A stretch of DNA of 64,000 bases from Halomicrobium sp. LC1Hm (lineage in GTDB: Archaea > Halobacteriota > Halobacteria > Halobacteriales > Haloarculaceae): the NCBI RefSeq assembly GCF_009617995.1, contig NZ_CP044129.1, positions 1,488,001-1,552,000 of the forward strand, in the 5' to 3' direction. The notes under the pieces were generated by a model. That model worked only from the letters and a program-made list of their open reading frames with translations. It did not search any database and had not been told where the DNA came from. Positions 1 to 7,949 of the stretch are shown piece by piece; the stretch's first letter is position 1, and each line of letters opens with the position of its first letter. Made by a program: the position numbers and the translations under genes.

Positions 1-676
1 ACGTGTCGGTGAGCTGTGCGAGGTAGTACGGTGCCGGGAACGACTCCGCCTCGCCGACCTGCTGGACGATCCCCACGCGGTCGTCCAGCGCTCGCTCGGC
101 GCGTTCGAGCGCCTGCTCGATGTCGACCGCGGCGTGCGCGCGATCGATCGTCGTGTCGCGCTCGCCGCCACACGAACAGCCCGGCAGCGGGAAGAAGCGG
201 CGTTTCTGACGGGGTAGCTCGACGACGTGTCCCAGCACCGACGACCCGGCCGCTCCGGGTTCGTCGGCGAGGTAGTCGGCGACGGCCGCTCCGGCGACCG
301 CACCGGCGACACGGCGCGTCGCCGGGCCGGGTTCGTCGACGCCGTCGGCGGCCGCCGTCGTGTTGGCTTCGACGCGACCACGGAGGCAGTCGTAGCACTC
401 CCGGTCGGGATCGAAGCCGGCGATCGATGCCGGGACCGTCGGCTGGCCACCGATACCGCCGAGCTCGACCGCGATCCAGGGCGTCGCGCCGTCGAGGGCC
501 TGCTCGCTGGCGGTCTCGAACGTCGCCGCCCCGGTCTCGCCGACGACGACCGCGAAGTCGGCGCTGTCGACGGCAGGCGCTTCCCGGTGGTCGATATCCA
601 CGTCGAGGTCGTCGAGTGTCGCGAGAAGGGTGTCTGTCGCCGGTCCACTCCCCACAACGTCCACTACCGTACCCAT
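1..676 (-). CDS. YcaO-family protein, N-terminal part (cut by window start)
   Basis: Translating the minus strand from ATG at 674-676 gives 225 uninterrupted codons running off the window edge. The N-terminal part (about residues 1-175) resembles the E1/ThiF-like leader-binding domain found with YcaO enzymes. It carries a putative zinc tetrad: Cys94 and Cys97 (ECYDC), Cys167 and Cys169 (CSC). From about residue 186 (VDIEQALERAERALDD, then PAPYYLAQLTDT) it looks like the start of a YcaO domain, whose ATP site would lie outside the window. YcaO enzymes phosphorylate peptide backbones to make azolines or thioamides; the haloarchaeal substrate is unknown to me. The gene begins 33 bases after the tbsP stop on the same strand, so the two are probably cotranscribed. 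Confidence 0.8.
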   Translation of the reverse strand, partial: MGTVVDVVGSGPATDTLLATLDDLDVDIDHREAPAVDSADFAVVVGETGAATFETASEQALDGATPWIAVELGGIGGQPTVPASIAGFDPDRECYDCLRGRVEANTTAAADGVDEPGPATRRVAGAVAGAAVADYLADEPGAAGSSVLGHVVELPRQKRRFFPLPGCSCGGERDTTIDRAHAAVDIEQALERAERALDDRVGIVQQVGEAESFPAPYYLAQLTDT

Positions 677-709
677 GCCGGCGAGTAACAGTAGTCGGGG
701 TAAAAAAGC

Positions 710-1528
710 CTAGGAGGCGATAATGCCCTGCGCGACGCTCGCGAGCTCGTCACTGTCGACCGACTGGAGCCGCTCGTCGCCAAGCATTAGCCGGAGCCGC
801 GGCCGGCCCACGTCGATGGGCACCTTTTCCGTGTCGATCAGGCCCATGTCTTCGAGAGTCGTCTTGGTGCGGGAGAACGTCGCCTTGCTCGCCAGGCCGA
901 TGTCCTCGCCCCACTTGCTGATGTCGTAGAGCAGTTCGCCGTTCTTGGCGGCGACCAGCAGACTGATCGTCACCTCGTCGAGCCCGTCGCCGTCGCCGCG
1001 TGCGGTCTGGAGCGAGGCGAGCACACCCTCGAAGTCTGCGGCCGTCTCGGGACCGATGTCGGACTCCAGCGTGTCCATCACGCGGGACATCGCTGGCGTC
1101 CGCAGCGAGTAGCTGTCGGCGCGGTCCCACTCGTCGTCGTAGAACGACGAGATGTCGTCGAGGAACGCGTCCTCGTCGGACGTGAGTCCGGCGACCGCGT
1201 CACCGGCGTCGATGAGCGACACGACGCTCTCGGAGCCGATCAGCAGCGAGTGGTTCGGAACGTCGTCGAGGATCTTCAGCTCCAGCACGTCGGCCTCGAT
1301 CAGGTCCGCGGCCGTGCTCGCGACGATGAAGTCGCCCATCTCGTCTTTCAGGGCGCGGTTCTCCGCGAGCAGGCGGACGGCGGGCGGATCCTCGTGTTCG
1401 TCCAGCACCGAGACGAGTTCCGAAAGCGTTTCTCTAGAGGGATTAACAACTGTGAGCGAACTGTCTTCACTGTCCAGTGCTTCGGACAGCACAGTTCTTA
1501 CGTCGTCTTCGAGTAGGTTCGAGCGCAT
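710..1528 (-). CDS. tbsP: TbsP-like transcriptional regulator
   Basis: A 272-residue protein resembling haloarchaeal TbsP (DUF5821), a DNA-binding regulator that works with TrmB on glycolytic/gluconeogenic genes such as gapII. Diagnostic features are the N-terminal stretch VNPSRETLSELVSVLDE, the conserved VRLLAENRALKDEMGDFIVASTA region (residues 50-72, quoted only in part by position) and a C-terminal winged-helix-like segment (about 205-250) with FSRTKTTLEDMGLIDTEKV. ATG at 1526-1528 lies about 30 bases after an AT-rich TATA-like box, so the transcript is nearly leaderless. YcaO follows after 33 bases. Family assignment is from recognition of the protein; its targets here are not known. Confidence 0.75.
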   Translation of the reverse strand: MRSNLLEDDVRTVLSEALDSEDSSLTVVNPSRETLSELVSVLDEHEDPPAVRLLAENRALKDEMGDFIVASTAADLIEADVLELKILDDVPNHSLLIGSESVVSLIDAGDAVAGLTSDEDAFLDDISSFYDDEWDRADSYSLRTPAMSRVMDTLESDIGPETAADFEGVLASLQTARGDGDGLDEVTISLLVAAKNGELLYDISKWGEDIGLASKATFSRTKTTLEDMGLIDTEKVPIDVGRPRLRLMLGDERLQSVDSDELASVAQGIIAS

Positions 1529-1554
1529 GCTTCTGTTAGACTACTACGATTTTG

Positions 1555-1568
1555 TCATATTTAATTTT
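1555..1568 (-). promoter_or_regulatory. Putative TATA box of tbsP
   Basis: On the minus strand the sequence reads AAATTAAATATG at about 1567-1556, an AT-rich box in GC-rich surroundings. It is centred about 30 bases before the tbsP ATG, the usual distance for a leaderless haloarchaeal promoter. It could equally drive the tbsP-ycaO pair. Confidence 0.5.
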
Positions 1569-1725
1569 ACTGGCCGACTGCGATTGAATTCGTCTGCAGA
1601 GATAATACTGCCACGCCGTCAAGACATAATTGTTGCCGGTACCGATTGGGGGACAATGACAGACGGAGGGGCCACGTCGGCGGGCGAGCGACGAACGCCC
1701 GAGCGCGGAGCGTCCCCGTGAGCGA

Positions 1726-3786
1726 TCAGAGTTCGTCGACCAGTTCCTCCGACCAGTGGAAGTCGCCGTCGTAGATCACGGGCAGGGACTTCGCGGCGAG
1801 GACCTCGCGCAGCTCCGCCCCGCTCACGGTCTTCTCCAGCGTGTCGCCGTTGAGAATCTCCCTGCCGTCGAAGGGGAGGTCGTACCGGTCCCCGTTGGAC
1901 TGGGCCGTCAGCATCTCGCAGCTGACAGTGTAGCCCCCTCCCGTCTCGGCGATCTTGACGACGGCGGGCTGTTTGGGACTGGGCAAGAGCGCGTACGTGC
2001 CGTCGCCGACGACGGCGTAGTCTTTCCCCATCATGATCCGCCGACGGGCGAGCTGGAGCGCCCGCTCGATGCTGAAGCCGTGGACGAGCAGCCGCGCGAA
2101 CGCGGTCCCGACCTTCGCGGCCTGCTGGTCGAGCACTTTCTTGAAGGTGACACCGCCCGCGATCGAGCCCCGCTCGACCAGCGAGAGCCCCTGGTCGTAG
2201 GAGCCACAGGCGTTGAGGAAGAACGTCTGCGTGTTCGACTCCTCGATCTCGGCCACGTCGAGCGTGCCGTCCGTACACCGCAGCCCGCCGTCCTCGCAGT
2301 GCCCGATGTAGTGGACGAAGTCGTTTTTCGCCTCGAACGTGGCCGCCAGTTCGGCGCGGTCGAGCCGCGACTGGATCGTCACGTCGATCGGGAGGTCGGC
2401 GGCACGCTCCTCGTAGATGTCAGAGACGACCTGGTGTTCCTCGCACATCGCGTCGTCGTTGAGAACGACGCCGACCTGGAGCTGGTCGTTGCTGCGGTGT
2501 CGGTACTTGCCGCGGTTGTGGTACGCTTTCGGGAGCGGCTTGAACGCGTGGATCGGCGTCCCCGGCGCGAGCCACGCGTGGAGCTGCCCGGCCTGTAGCT
2601 CCGGTTTGAGCACGCCCGACGTGGCGGTCTCGCCGCGTGCGGTGTAGGCGTCCGACAGCGTCTGTTCGAGCAGCTCGTCCTGGTCGAGCTCGGTCGCGCG
2701 CGGGAGATAAACGAGGCTGAGTCGGTCCAGCAGGAAGGGGAGACACGTGATCCGACCCGGCGTCGGCTTGGCGTACGTCGACAGGTGCCAGTCGGGCAAC
2801 AGCGCGTCCAGATTCCGCTCGGACAGCGAGAGACACTGTTCGAGACGGGCCGCAGGGTCGAGCTGGCACAGCGAGTCCAGATCGATCGGGAGCTGCTGGA
2901 GTCCGTCGCTTGACGCCCGATCGGGCGCGACCCGGCGAGCCTGACAGTCGAGGAAGAAGGCCCGTCGAAGGAGCTGCGCACACTGGTGTTGGAAGCCCGG
3001 GAGGTCGTCGAACTCGTATCGGATCGAGGGGTCGTCGGCCCGTAACACGGGGGCGTCGCAGTCGGTTACCTCGACGGTCGCCCCGAGATAGTACGCGAGC
3101 GGCGCGGCGACGAAGAGTCGATCCAGTTCCGGCGGCACCAGGAACTCGATCCCGGTCTCTGGCGTCTCGGCGGCGACGGCCGACGGAACGCTCGTCTCCG
3201 ATCCCAGCTCCAGCAAGGGCGGGTGTGCCCTGAAGCTCGGGTGGGACCTGACGGGAGCGGTCGTGTGGTGGGCGGCCGCCAGGTGGGTCAGTCCAGTGGC
3301 GAGTCCGAACGGCGTCGGTTCGATCGTGATTCGACCCGGTCCGGTCCGGTTGCCGGACGAGCCGCCGACGGTCACCGTCGTCGGCTCCCAGAACGAGACG
3401 ACGAACTCCTCGCCGGCCGGCTTGACCGACGCCGGTCCCGGAAATCGCAGGTAGCTCGTCGGCCCGTGGGCCGATGCCCCCGATCGACTGCGGCACCTGA
3501 GGAGGTACTCGCCGTCGGGGAGTTCCGTCGGGGTCGTCACACGATACTGGGCGTCGAGGTCGAGTGCCGTCACCGTCACGTCGGAACACGGGATCGAGAG
3601 CCGATCGGCCTCGCCCTCGAAGCACTCGTCGATATCTCTCGGAATCGCAGACGACGACGCCTCGCTCAGTCGATTCAGCTGGGCACACAACGCTGGAAGT
3701 CCGGCCGGATCGGTCCCTTCGAATCCCCCCGAAGCGTCCGACTCGGCCGACCGGTCTCCGGCGTATGTCACCCCCCAGGTAGACAT
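1726..3786 (-). CDS. CHAT/caspase-like domain protein
   Basis: A 686-residue protein. The C-terminal third looks like a CHAT (caspase-like) peptidase domain. The candidate catalytic His496 lies in FVHYIGHCEDGG and the candidate Cys527 in FFLNACGS, followed by a helix-rich LVERGSIAGGVTFKK region and an RRIMMGKDY tail typical of CHAT ends. The first 450 residues show no domain I can name, no signal peptide and no clear TPRs. I chose ATG at 3784-3786 because it starts a more typical acidic N terminus; an in-frame start 45 bases upstream (3831) is possible. The gene diverges from glyA and sits about 200 bases upstream of tbsP. No obvious partner gene is adjacent, so the substrate is unknown. Confidence 0.7.
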   Translation of the reverse strand: MSTWGVTYAGDRSAESDASGGFEGTDPAGLPALCAQLNRLSEASSSAIPRDIDECFEGEADRLSIPCSDVTVTALDLDAQYRVTTPTELPDGEYLLRCRSRSGASAHGPTSYLRFPGPASVKPAGEEFVVSFWEPTTVTVGGSSGNRTGPGRITIEPTPFGLATGLTHLAAAHHTTAPVRSHPSFRAHPPLLELGSETSVPSAVAAETPETGIEFLVPPELDRLFVAAPLAYYLGATVEVTDCDAPVLRADDPSIRYEFDDLPGFQHQCAQLLRRAFFLDCQARRVAPDRASSDGLQQLPIDLDSLCQLDPAARLEQCLSLSERNLDALLPDWHLSTYAKPTPGRITCLPFLLDRLSLVYLPRATELDQDELLEQTLSDAYTARGETATSGVLKPELQAGQLHAWLAPGTPIHAFKPLPKAYHNRGKYRHRSNDQLQVGVVLNDDAMCEEHQVVSDIYEERAADLPIDVTIQSRLDRAELAATFEAKNDFVHYIGHCEDGGLRCTDGTLDVAEIEESNTQTFFLNACGSYDQGLSLVERGSIAGGVTFKKVLDQQAAKVGTAFARLLVHGFSIERALQLARRRIMMGKDYAVVGDGTYALLPSPKQPAVVKIAETGGGYTVSCEMLTAQSNGDRYDLPFDGREILNGDTLEKTVSGAELREVLAAKSLPVIYDGDFHWSEELVDEL

Positions 3787-3893
3787 ACAGCATGGTATGT
3801 GTGCCTCGGCTACATAATGGTTGCTGGTCACGTGCCAGAGTGTCGCATACGCTACCAGTGTGTGAACGGCCCACAGGTGCGCGCCGGAAAGGT

Positions 3894-3901
3894 AGATTAT
3901 T
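3894..3901 (+). promoter_or_regulatory. Putative TATA box of glyA
   Basis: AGATTATT at 3894-3901 ends 26 bases before the chosen glyA ATG (3927). This spacing predicts a leaderless or near-leaderless transcript and supports that start over in-frame upstream codons. Confidence 0.5.
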
Positions 3902-3926
3902 GACGGCCGGACCGTACGGTTCGAGT

Positions 3927-5201
3927 ATGCACTTCGACCATCTGGAGTCGGCCGATCCCGACGTCGCCGCCGCGCTGACGGACGAGGTCGACCGGCAGAA
4001 CGACACGCTCGCCATGATCGCCTCGGAGAACCACGTCAGCGAGGCCGTCCTCGAAGCGCAGGGCTCGGCGCTGACGAACAAGTACGCCGAGGGATACCCC
4101 GGCGAACGCTACTACGGCGGCTGTGAACCCGCCGACGAGATCGAGGAACTCGCGATCGAACGAGCCCGGGAGCTGTACGGTGCCGACCACGTCAACGTCC
4201 AGCCACATTCCGGTTCCCAGGCCAACATGGGCGTCTACCTCGCGGTGCTCGACCCCGGCGACAAGATCCTCTCGCTGGACCTGACCCACGGCGGACACCT
4301 CTCGCACGGCCATCCAGCGAACTTCGCCGGCCAGATCTACGAGGTCGAGCAGTACGAGGTCGACGCCGAGACGGGCCGCCTCGACTACGACGAACTCCGG
4401 GCACAGGCCGAGGAGTACGACCCCGACATCATCGTCTCGGGCTACTCCGCGTATCCCCGCACCGTCGAGTGGGAGCGCATCCAGGACGCCGCCGACGCCG
4501 CCGACGCCTACCACCTCGCGGACATCGCGCACATCACCGGCCTCGTCGCCGCCGGGGTTCACCCCTCGCCGGTCGGCGTCGCCGACTTCGTCACCGGGTC
4601 GACGCACAAGACGATCCGTGCCGGCCGCGGCGGCATCATCATGTGCGACGAGGCGTACGCCGACGACATCGATTCGGCGGTGTTCCCCGGCATGCAGGGC
4701 GGCCCCCTGATGCACAACGTCGCCGGCAAAGCGGTCGGCTTCGGCGAAGCGCTCGAACCGGAGTTCGAGGAGTACGCACAGGCGACCGTCGATAACGCGA
4801 AGGCACTGGGCGGCCGCCTGCAAGAGCACGGCCTCGATCTGGTCTCCGACGGCACGGACAACCACCTCGTCCTGATCGACCTCCGACCGTCCCATCCGGA
4901 CACGACCGGCAAAGAGGTCGAGGAGACCCTCGAAGAAGCCGGCATCGTCCTCAACGCCAACACCGTCCCCGGCGAGACGCGCTCGGCGTTCAACCCCTCG
5001 GGCATCCGCGCGGGCACGCCCGGCCTCACGACGCGTGGCTTCGACGAAGAAGCCTGCGAGGAAGTGGCGGACCTCATCTACGAGGTCGTCGACGCACCCG
5101 ACGACGAGGACGTGATCGCCGAGGTCAGTGCGCGCGTCGACGAACTCACCGACGAGTTCGACCTCTACGGCGAGGACAGCGAAGGGCTCGTTTACGAGTA
5201 A
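3927..5201 (+). CDS. glyA: Serine hydroxymethyltransferase
   Basis: A 424-residue PLP enzyme that interconverts serine and glycine, passing the one-carbon unit to folate. The family signature is clear: the N-terminal MIASENHVSEAV, NKYAEGYPGERYYGG (substrate and PLP contacts), VQPHSGSQANMGVYL, and the PLP lysine Lys228 in VTGSTHKTIRAGRGG. The C-terminal half has the expected RAGTPGLTTRGF. Length is normal for archaeal SHMT. The start at 3927 follows a TATA-like box by 26 bases. folD lies about 400 bases downstream on the same strand, so the two steps of folate one-carbon flow are linked here. Confidence 0.97.
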   Translation: MHFDHLESADPDVAAALTDEVDRQNDTLAMIASENHVSEAVLEAQGSALTNKYAEGYPGERYYGGCEPADEIEELAIERARELYGADHVNVQPHSGSQANMGVYLAVLDPGDKILSLDLTHGGHLSHGHPANFAGQIYEVEQYEVDAETGRLDYDELRAQAEEYDPDIIVSGYSAYPRTVEWERIQDAADAADAYHLADIAHITGLVAAGVHPSPVGVADFVTGSTHKTIRAGRGGIIMCDEAYADDIDSAVFPGMQGGPLMHNVAGKAVGFGEALEPEFEEYAQATVDNAKALGGRLQEHGLDLVSDGTDNHLVLIDLRPSHPDTTGKEVEETLEEAGIVLNANTVPGETRSAFNPSGIRAGTPGLTTRGFDEEACEEVADLIYEVVDAPDDEDVIAEVSARVDELTDEFDLYGEDSEGLVYE

Positions 5202-5606
5202 GGCGAGGGGCGCGACCGAAGGGAGCGGCCCTCTGTAATGCGAGCGGGAGTGAGCGTAGCGAACGACACGCGAGCAGCGAGAGCCTGAGCGTAGCGAAGG
5301 ATCTCGTTTTTGCGAGGGCGCAGAGAACTACGACACGCCCACTCGACGGCACCGTTCACGCGCTCTGAGACGGCCGAAGTGTCCGAGGGCGTGCCCTGTG
5401 TCGTCGTCCGAAGTCACGACCAGAGCCATGGCTACGGCGGCCAGCCGATGGTCGTGAACGTCGACATCGGGCAGGCGAGACGGGTACAGCAGGGTGGTGA
5501 CAGCGAGGGGTTCGACGACGGCGACTGTCCGTGATCGACGGCGCTGTTGGCTGTGTCGACACTGTCATAGGAGGGCTTTTGTTTCGCGGGCCACCCCCAT
5601 CAGGTG
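5202..5606 (+). other. Intergenic region glyA-folD, no convincing gene
   Basis: This 405-base stretch begins with low-complexity GAGCG/AGCGA-rich sequence, the kind often seen after haloarchaeal genes. It also has a short CTCG-T-rich-CGAG hairpin near 5301-5317 that could act as the glyA terminator. Both strands have short open frames of 65-80 codons, but none shows a start with promoter spacing, a recognisable family or normal composition. One minus-strand frame around 5360-5560 reads like hydrophobic protein without a proper start and could be a gene remnant; I cannot support more than that. Confidence 0.5.
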
Positions 5607-6545
5607 ATGACCGAAATTATCGACGGCAACGAGGTCGCCCAGGAGATCCGGGACGGCCTCGGCGACGCGATCGCGACGCTGGAGGACGCGGGCGTCACGC
5701 CCGCGCTGGCGACGGTGCTGATGAGCGACGACCCCGCCAGCGAGACCTACGTCTCGATGAAGCAAGACGACTGCGAGGAGGTTGGTATCGAGGCCCTGGA
5801 CATCGAGATCTCGCCCGACGCCGACGCCCAGGAGCTGTACGACACGATCGACGAGCTCAACGACGACGAGGCCGTCAACGGCGTTCTCGTCCAGATGCCG
5901 GTCCCGGACCACGTGGACGATCGAACGGTCCTGCGGAACATCGACCCCGCCAAGGACGTGGACGGCTTCCACCCGGAGAACGTCGGTCGCCTCGTGGCCG
6001 GGAACGCACGCTTCAAGCCGTGTACGCCCCACGGCATCCAGAAGCTCCTCGATGCTGCCGGCGTCGATACCGAGGGCAAAGACGCCGTCGTCGTCGGCCG
6101 CTCGGAGATCGTCGGCAAGCCGATGGCGAACCTCCTGCTCCAGAAAGGCGAGGGCGGCAACGCCACGGTGACGGTGTGTCACTCCCGGACCGACGACATG
6201 GCGGCCAAGACCCGTGCGGCGGACATCGTGATCGCCGCGGCGGGCGTGCCGGAGCTGATCGACGGCGAGATGCTCACCGAGGGGACGACCGTGATCGACG
6301 TGGGCGTCAACCGCGTGGACGTCTCCGAACAGGGTTCGGAGGGCAGCCAGACGGAGTCTGGCTCGGTCGACAACGAGAAGGGGTACGAGCTGGTCGGCGA
6401 CGTGGACTTCGAGAGCGCCAAAGCGAAGGCGAGCGCGATCACGCCGGTCCCCGGCGGCGTCGGCCCCATGACGCGTGCGATGTTGCTGTACAACACCGTG
6501 AAGGCGACGGCCCAGCAACACGGCGTCGACGTGGACCTCCCCTGA
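5607..6545 (+). CDS. folD: Bifunctional methylene-THF dehydrogenase/methenyl-THF cyclohydrolase
   Basis: A 312-residue FolD, which oxidises 5,10-methylene-tetrahydrofolate and hydrolyses the methenyl product to 10-formyl-THF. Visible landmarks are the active-site YVSMKQDDCEEVGIEA, VNGVLVQMPVPDH, DVDGFHPENVGRL, the FKPCTPHGIQKLL loop, and the NADP-binding segment VVVGRSEIVGKPMANLLL. It ends with the C-terminal PVPGGVGPMTRAMLLYNTV. A Ser/Glu-rich insertion at about residues 234-256 is a halophile-type embellishment. ATG at 5607 is preferred over GTG at 5604. The next gene starts one base after the stop, so the pair is almost certainly one transcript. Confidence 0.97.
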   Translation: MTEIIDGNEVAQEIRDGLGDAIATLEDAGVTPALATVLMSDDPASETYVSMKQDDCEEVGIEALDIEISPDADAQELYDTIDELNDDEAVNGVLVQMPVPDHVDDRTVLRNIDPAKDVDGFHPENVGRLVAGNARFKPCTPHGIQKLLDAAGVDTEGKDAVVVGRSEIVGKPMANLLLQKGEGGNATVTVCHSRTDDMAAKTRAADIVIAAAGVPELIDGEMLTEGTTVIDVGVNRVDVSEQGSEGSQTESGSVDNEKGYELVGDVDFESAKAKASAITPVPGGVGPMTRAMLLYNTVKATAQQHGVDVDLP

Positions 6546-6546
6546 G

Positions 6547-7029
6547 ATGGCCGAGGGACACGACCGCGACCCAGACGACGTGGGCGAGGACGTGGCGCGG
6601 TTCGAGTCGACCCAGCGTCTGGACCCCGACGCGTTCAACCACGCAAAGTCACGGCTCGACGGCGGCTACGAGTGTGCCGTCGCGGCCCTCCTGACGGACG
6701 CCGACGGACGCGTCCTCCTGGTCTGTGAAGACGGGCGCTGGAGCCTCCCAGGTGGCGAAGTCGGCGGTGACCAGTCACGGGAGGCCGCCCTCCGCGACGC
6801 CGTCGCGGCGACGACCGGGCTGGAGCTGACCGTCGGACGGCTGGTGGCCGTCAACGACGTGACCCTGACCGACGGGGACCGCGAGGCGTCGCTCGCGTTC
6901 GAGATCTACGACGGCGAGATAGCGGCCGGCGAGCCGGAGCCGGCGCGGGCGTCTGTCACCGCCACCGCGTGGCACGACGAGGTGCCCGCCGCGACCGTCG
7001 ACCGCGACGTGATCGACGAACTGCGGTAA
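6547..7029 (+). CDS. Nudix-fold protein with degenerate catalytic box
   Basis: A 160-residue protein with a Nudix-like core: VAALLTDADGRVLLVCEDGRWSLPGGEVGGD, then the region of the Nudix box (about 70-92). The canonical pattern is G-x5-E-x7-R-E-U-x-E-E-x-G-U. Here the box reads SREAALRDAVAATTGLEL, and in the ungapped alignment every metal-binding Glu is replaced (Gln76, Ala85, Ala88, Thr89). Hydrolysis of nucleoside diphosphates is therefore doubtful, and a binding or regulatory role is more likely. It starts one base after the folD stop, suggesting a tie to folate metabolism or simple co-expression. The ATG at 6547 follows the coupling closely. Confidence 0.85.
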   Translation: MAEGHDRDPDDVGEDVARFESTQRLDPDAFNHAKSRLDGGYECAVAALLTDADGRVLLVCEDGRWSLPGGEVGGDQSREAALRDAVAATTGLELTVGRLVAVNDVTLTDGDREASLAFEIYDGEIAAGEPEPARASVTATAWHDEVPAATVDRDVIDELR

Positions 7030-7030
7030 G

Positions 7031-7744
7031 CTACTGTTCGACGCCGTTGAGCCAGTTGTCGGCCGTCACGAGCGCGCTCTCGTCGCCGGCCGCGAGGTAC
7101 TGTCCGAGGTCGCGCGCGGCGTGGACGAGTCGGTCGGCGTCTTTCGGGTCCACGTCGCCGTCGAGGGCCTCGATCCGTTTGCGGTGGTCTCGGATACGAC
7201 CGGACAGCGACCGGGCCTGTGGGTCGGGCTCGTCGTCGAGATACGCGCGCAGATCACGCTGGTAGGCCTCGACGGCGGCCATCATCGCCAGGCCGTAGGA
7301 CGGACGCAGTTCCGACGGTACCTCTCGGGGATCCGGCCGTTCGCCCTCGTCGGCACCCCTGAGTAGCGTGAAGAAGTACAGCTCCTGGGCGTCGGTCGGC
7401 TGGAGCGTGCGTGCGATCTCGCTGGCGACGTGGCGGAGTTCGGTCGCGGCCACGAAGGTCTCGTCGAGGGCGAGCAGCGATCCGCCGTCGACGAAGCCGC
7501 GCTGACGGACGTACTCCGACGACCGCTCGGCGGCGTCCGTGGCGATCTCTTCGAGCGGTCGCTCGTCGATCGACCCGCGCACCGGCGTCAGATCGTACTC
7601 GACGGGGGCGTTCGTGTGGCGCGTGCGGTCGTCGACGCCGACGCTCCGGAGACTCCCGCAGTCGGGACACTCGACGCTGGCCGTCTCGTAGTACGACCAG
7701 CGGCTGCCACACGCCTTGCACTCGCGGTGGCCTCGAACCTTCAT
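7031..7744 (-). CDS. Haloarchaeal protein with N-terminal zinc ribbon
   Basis: A 237-residue protein beginning with a TFIIB-type zinc ribbon: Cys9/Cys12 (CKACGSRW) and Cys26/Cys29 (CPDCGSLRS). The rest is helical and acidic with no family I can name with a function, including YVRQRGFVDGG and the run ELRHVASEIARTLQPTDAQELYFFTLLRG. Such proteins are widespread in halophiles and annotated only as hypothetical (DUF7117 from memory). The gene is convergent with the Nudix gene (1 base between stops) and its start faces the small gene at 7803. A DNA- or RNA-binding role is only an inference from the ribbon. Confidence 0.85.
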   Translation of the reverse strand: MKVRGHRECKACGSRWSYYETASVECPDCGSLRSVGVDDRTRHTNAPVEYDLTPVRGSIDERPLEEIATDAAERSSEYVRQRGFVDGGSLLALDETFVAATELRHVASEIARTLQPTDAQELYFFTLLRGADEGERPDPREVPSELRPSYGLAMMAAVEAYQRDLRAYLDDEPDPQARSLSGRIRDHRKRIEALDGDVDPKDADRLVHAARDLGQYLAAGDESALVTADNWLNGVEQ

Positions 7745-7802
7745 GGCTCACTGTCGGCGTGGCAGCCTCAAGTTCCTTCCGTCGCCGGGTCGAACAATCG
7801 GT

Positions 7803-7949
7803 ATGCGCGAGCAAGCAGCGATCAGAGAGCAGTACGAGTTCCTCTGTGAACAGCTGGACAGCGAGGAGATGAACCACGATCGCGTGCGAATGATGCTGAC
7901 GCACTATCGGCGCGCACTCGGCTGGGTCCTCGAAGAAGAGCACATGTAG
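7803..7949 (+). CDS. Small conserved-looking 48-residue protein
   Basis: ATG at 7803 opens a 48-residue acidic helical protein beginning MREQAAIREQYEFLCEQL and ending RALGWVLEEEHM. The composition (abundant Glu, amphipathic helices) and the GC-rich third positions are like genuine haloarchaeal genes. It diverges from the zinc-ribbon gene. I do not recognise a function. The short length keeps confidence moderate, but nothing else explains this open frame. Confidence 0.6.
   Translation: MREQAAIREQYEFLCEQLDSEEMNHDRVRMMLTHYRRALGWVLEEEHM

Noticed and set aside
5310-5568. Short frames between glyA and folD on both strands
   Set aside because: No start with promoter spacing, no family and an Arg-rich or Ser-rich composition; at most a remnant.
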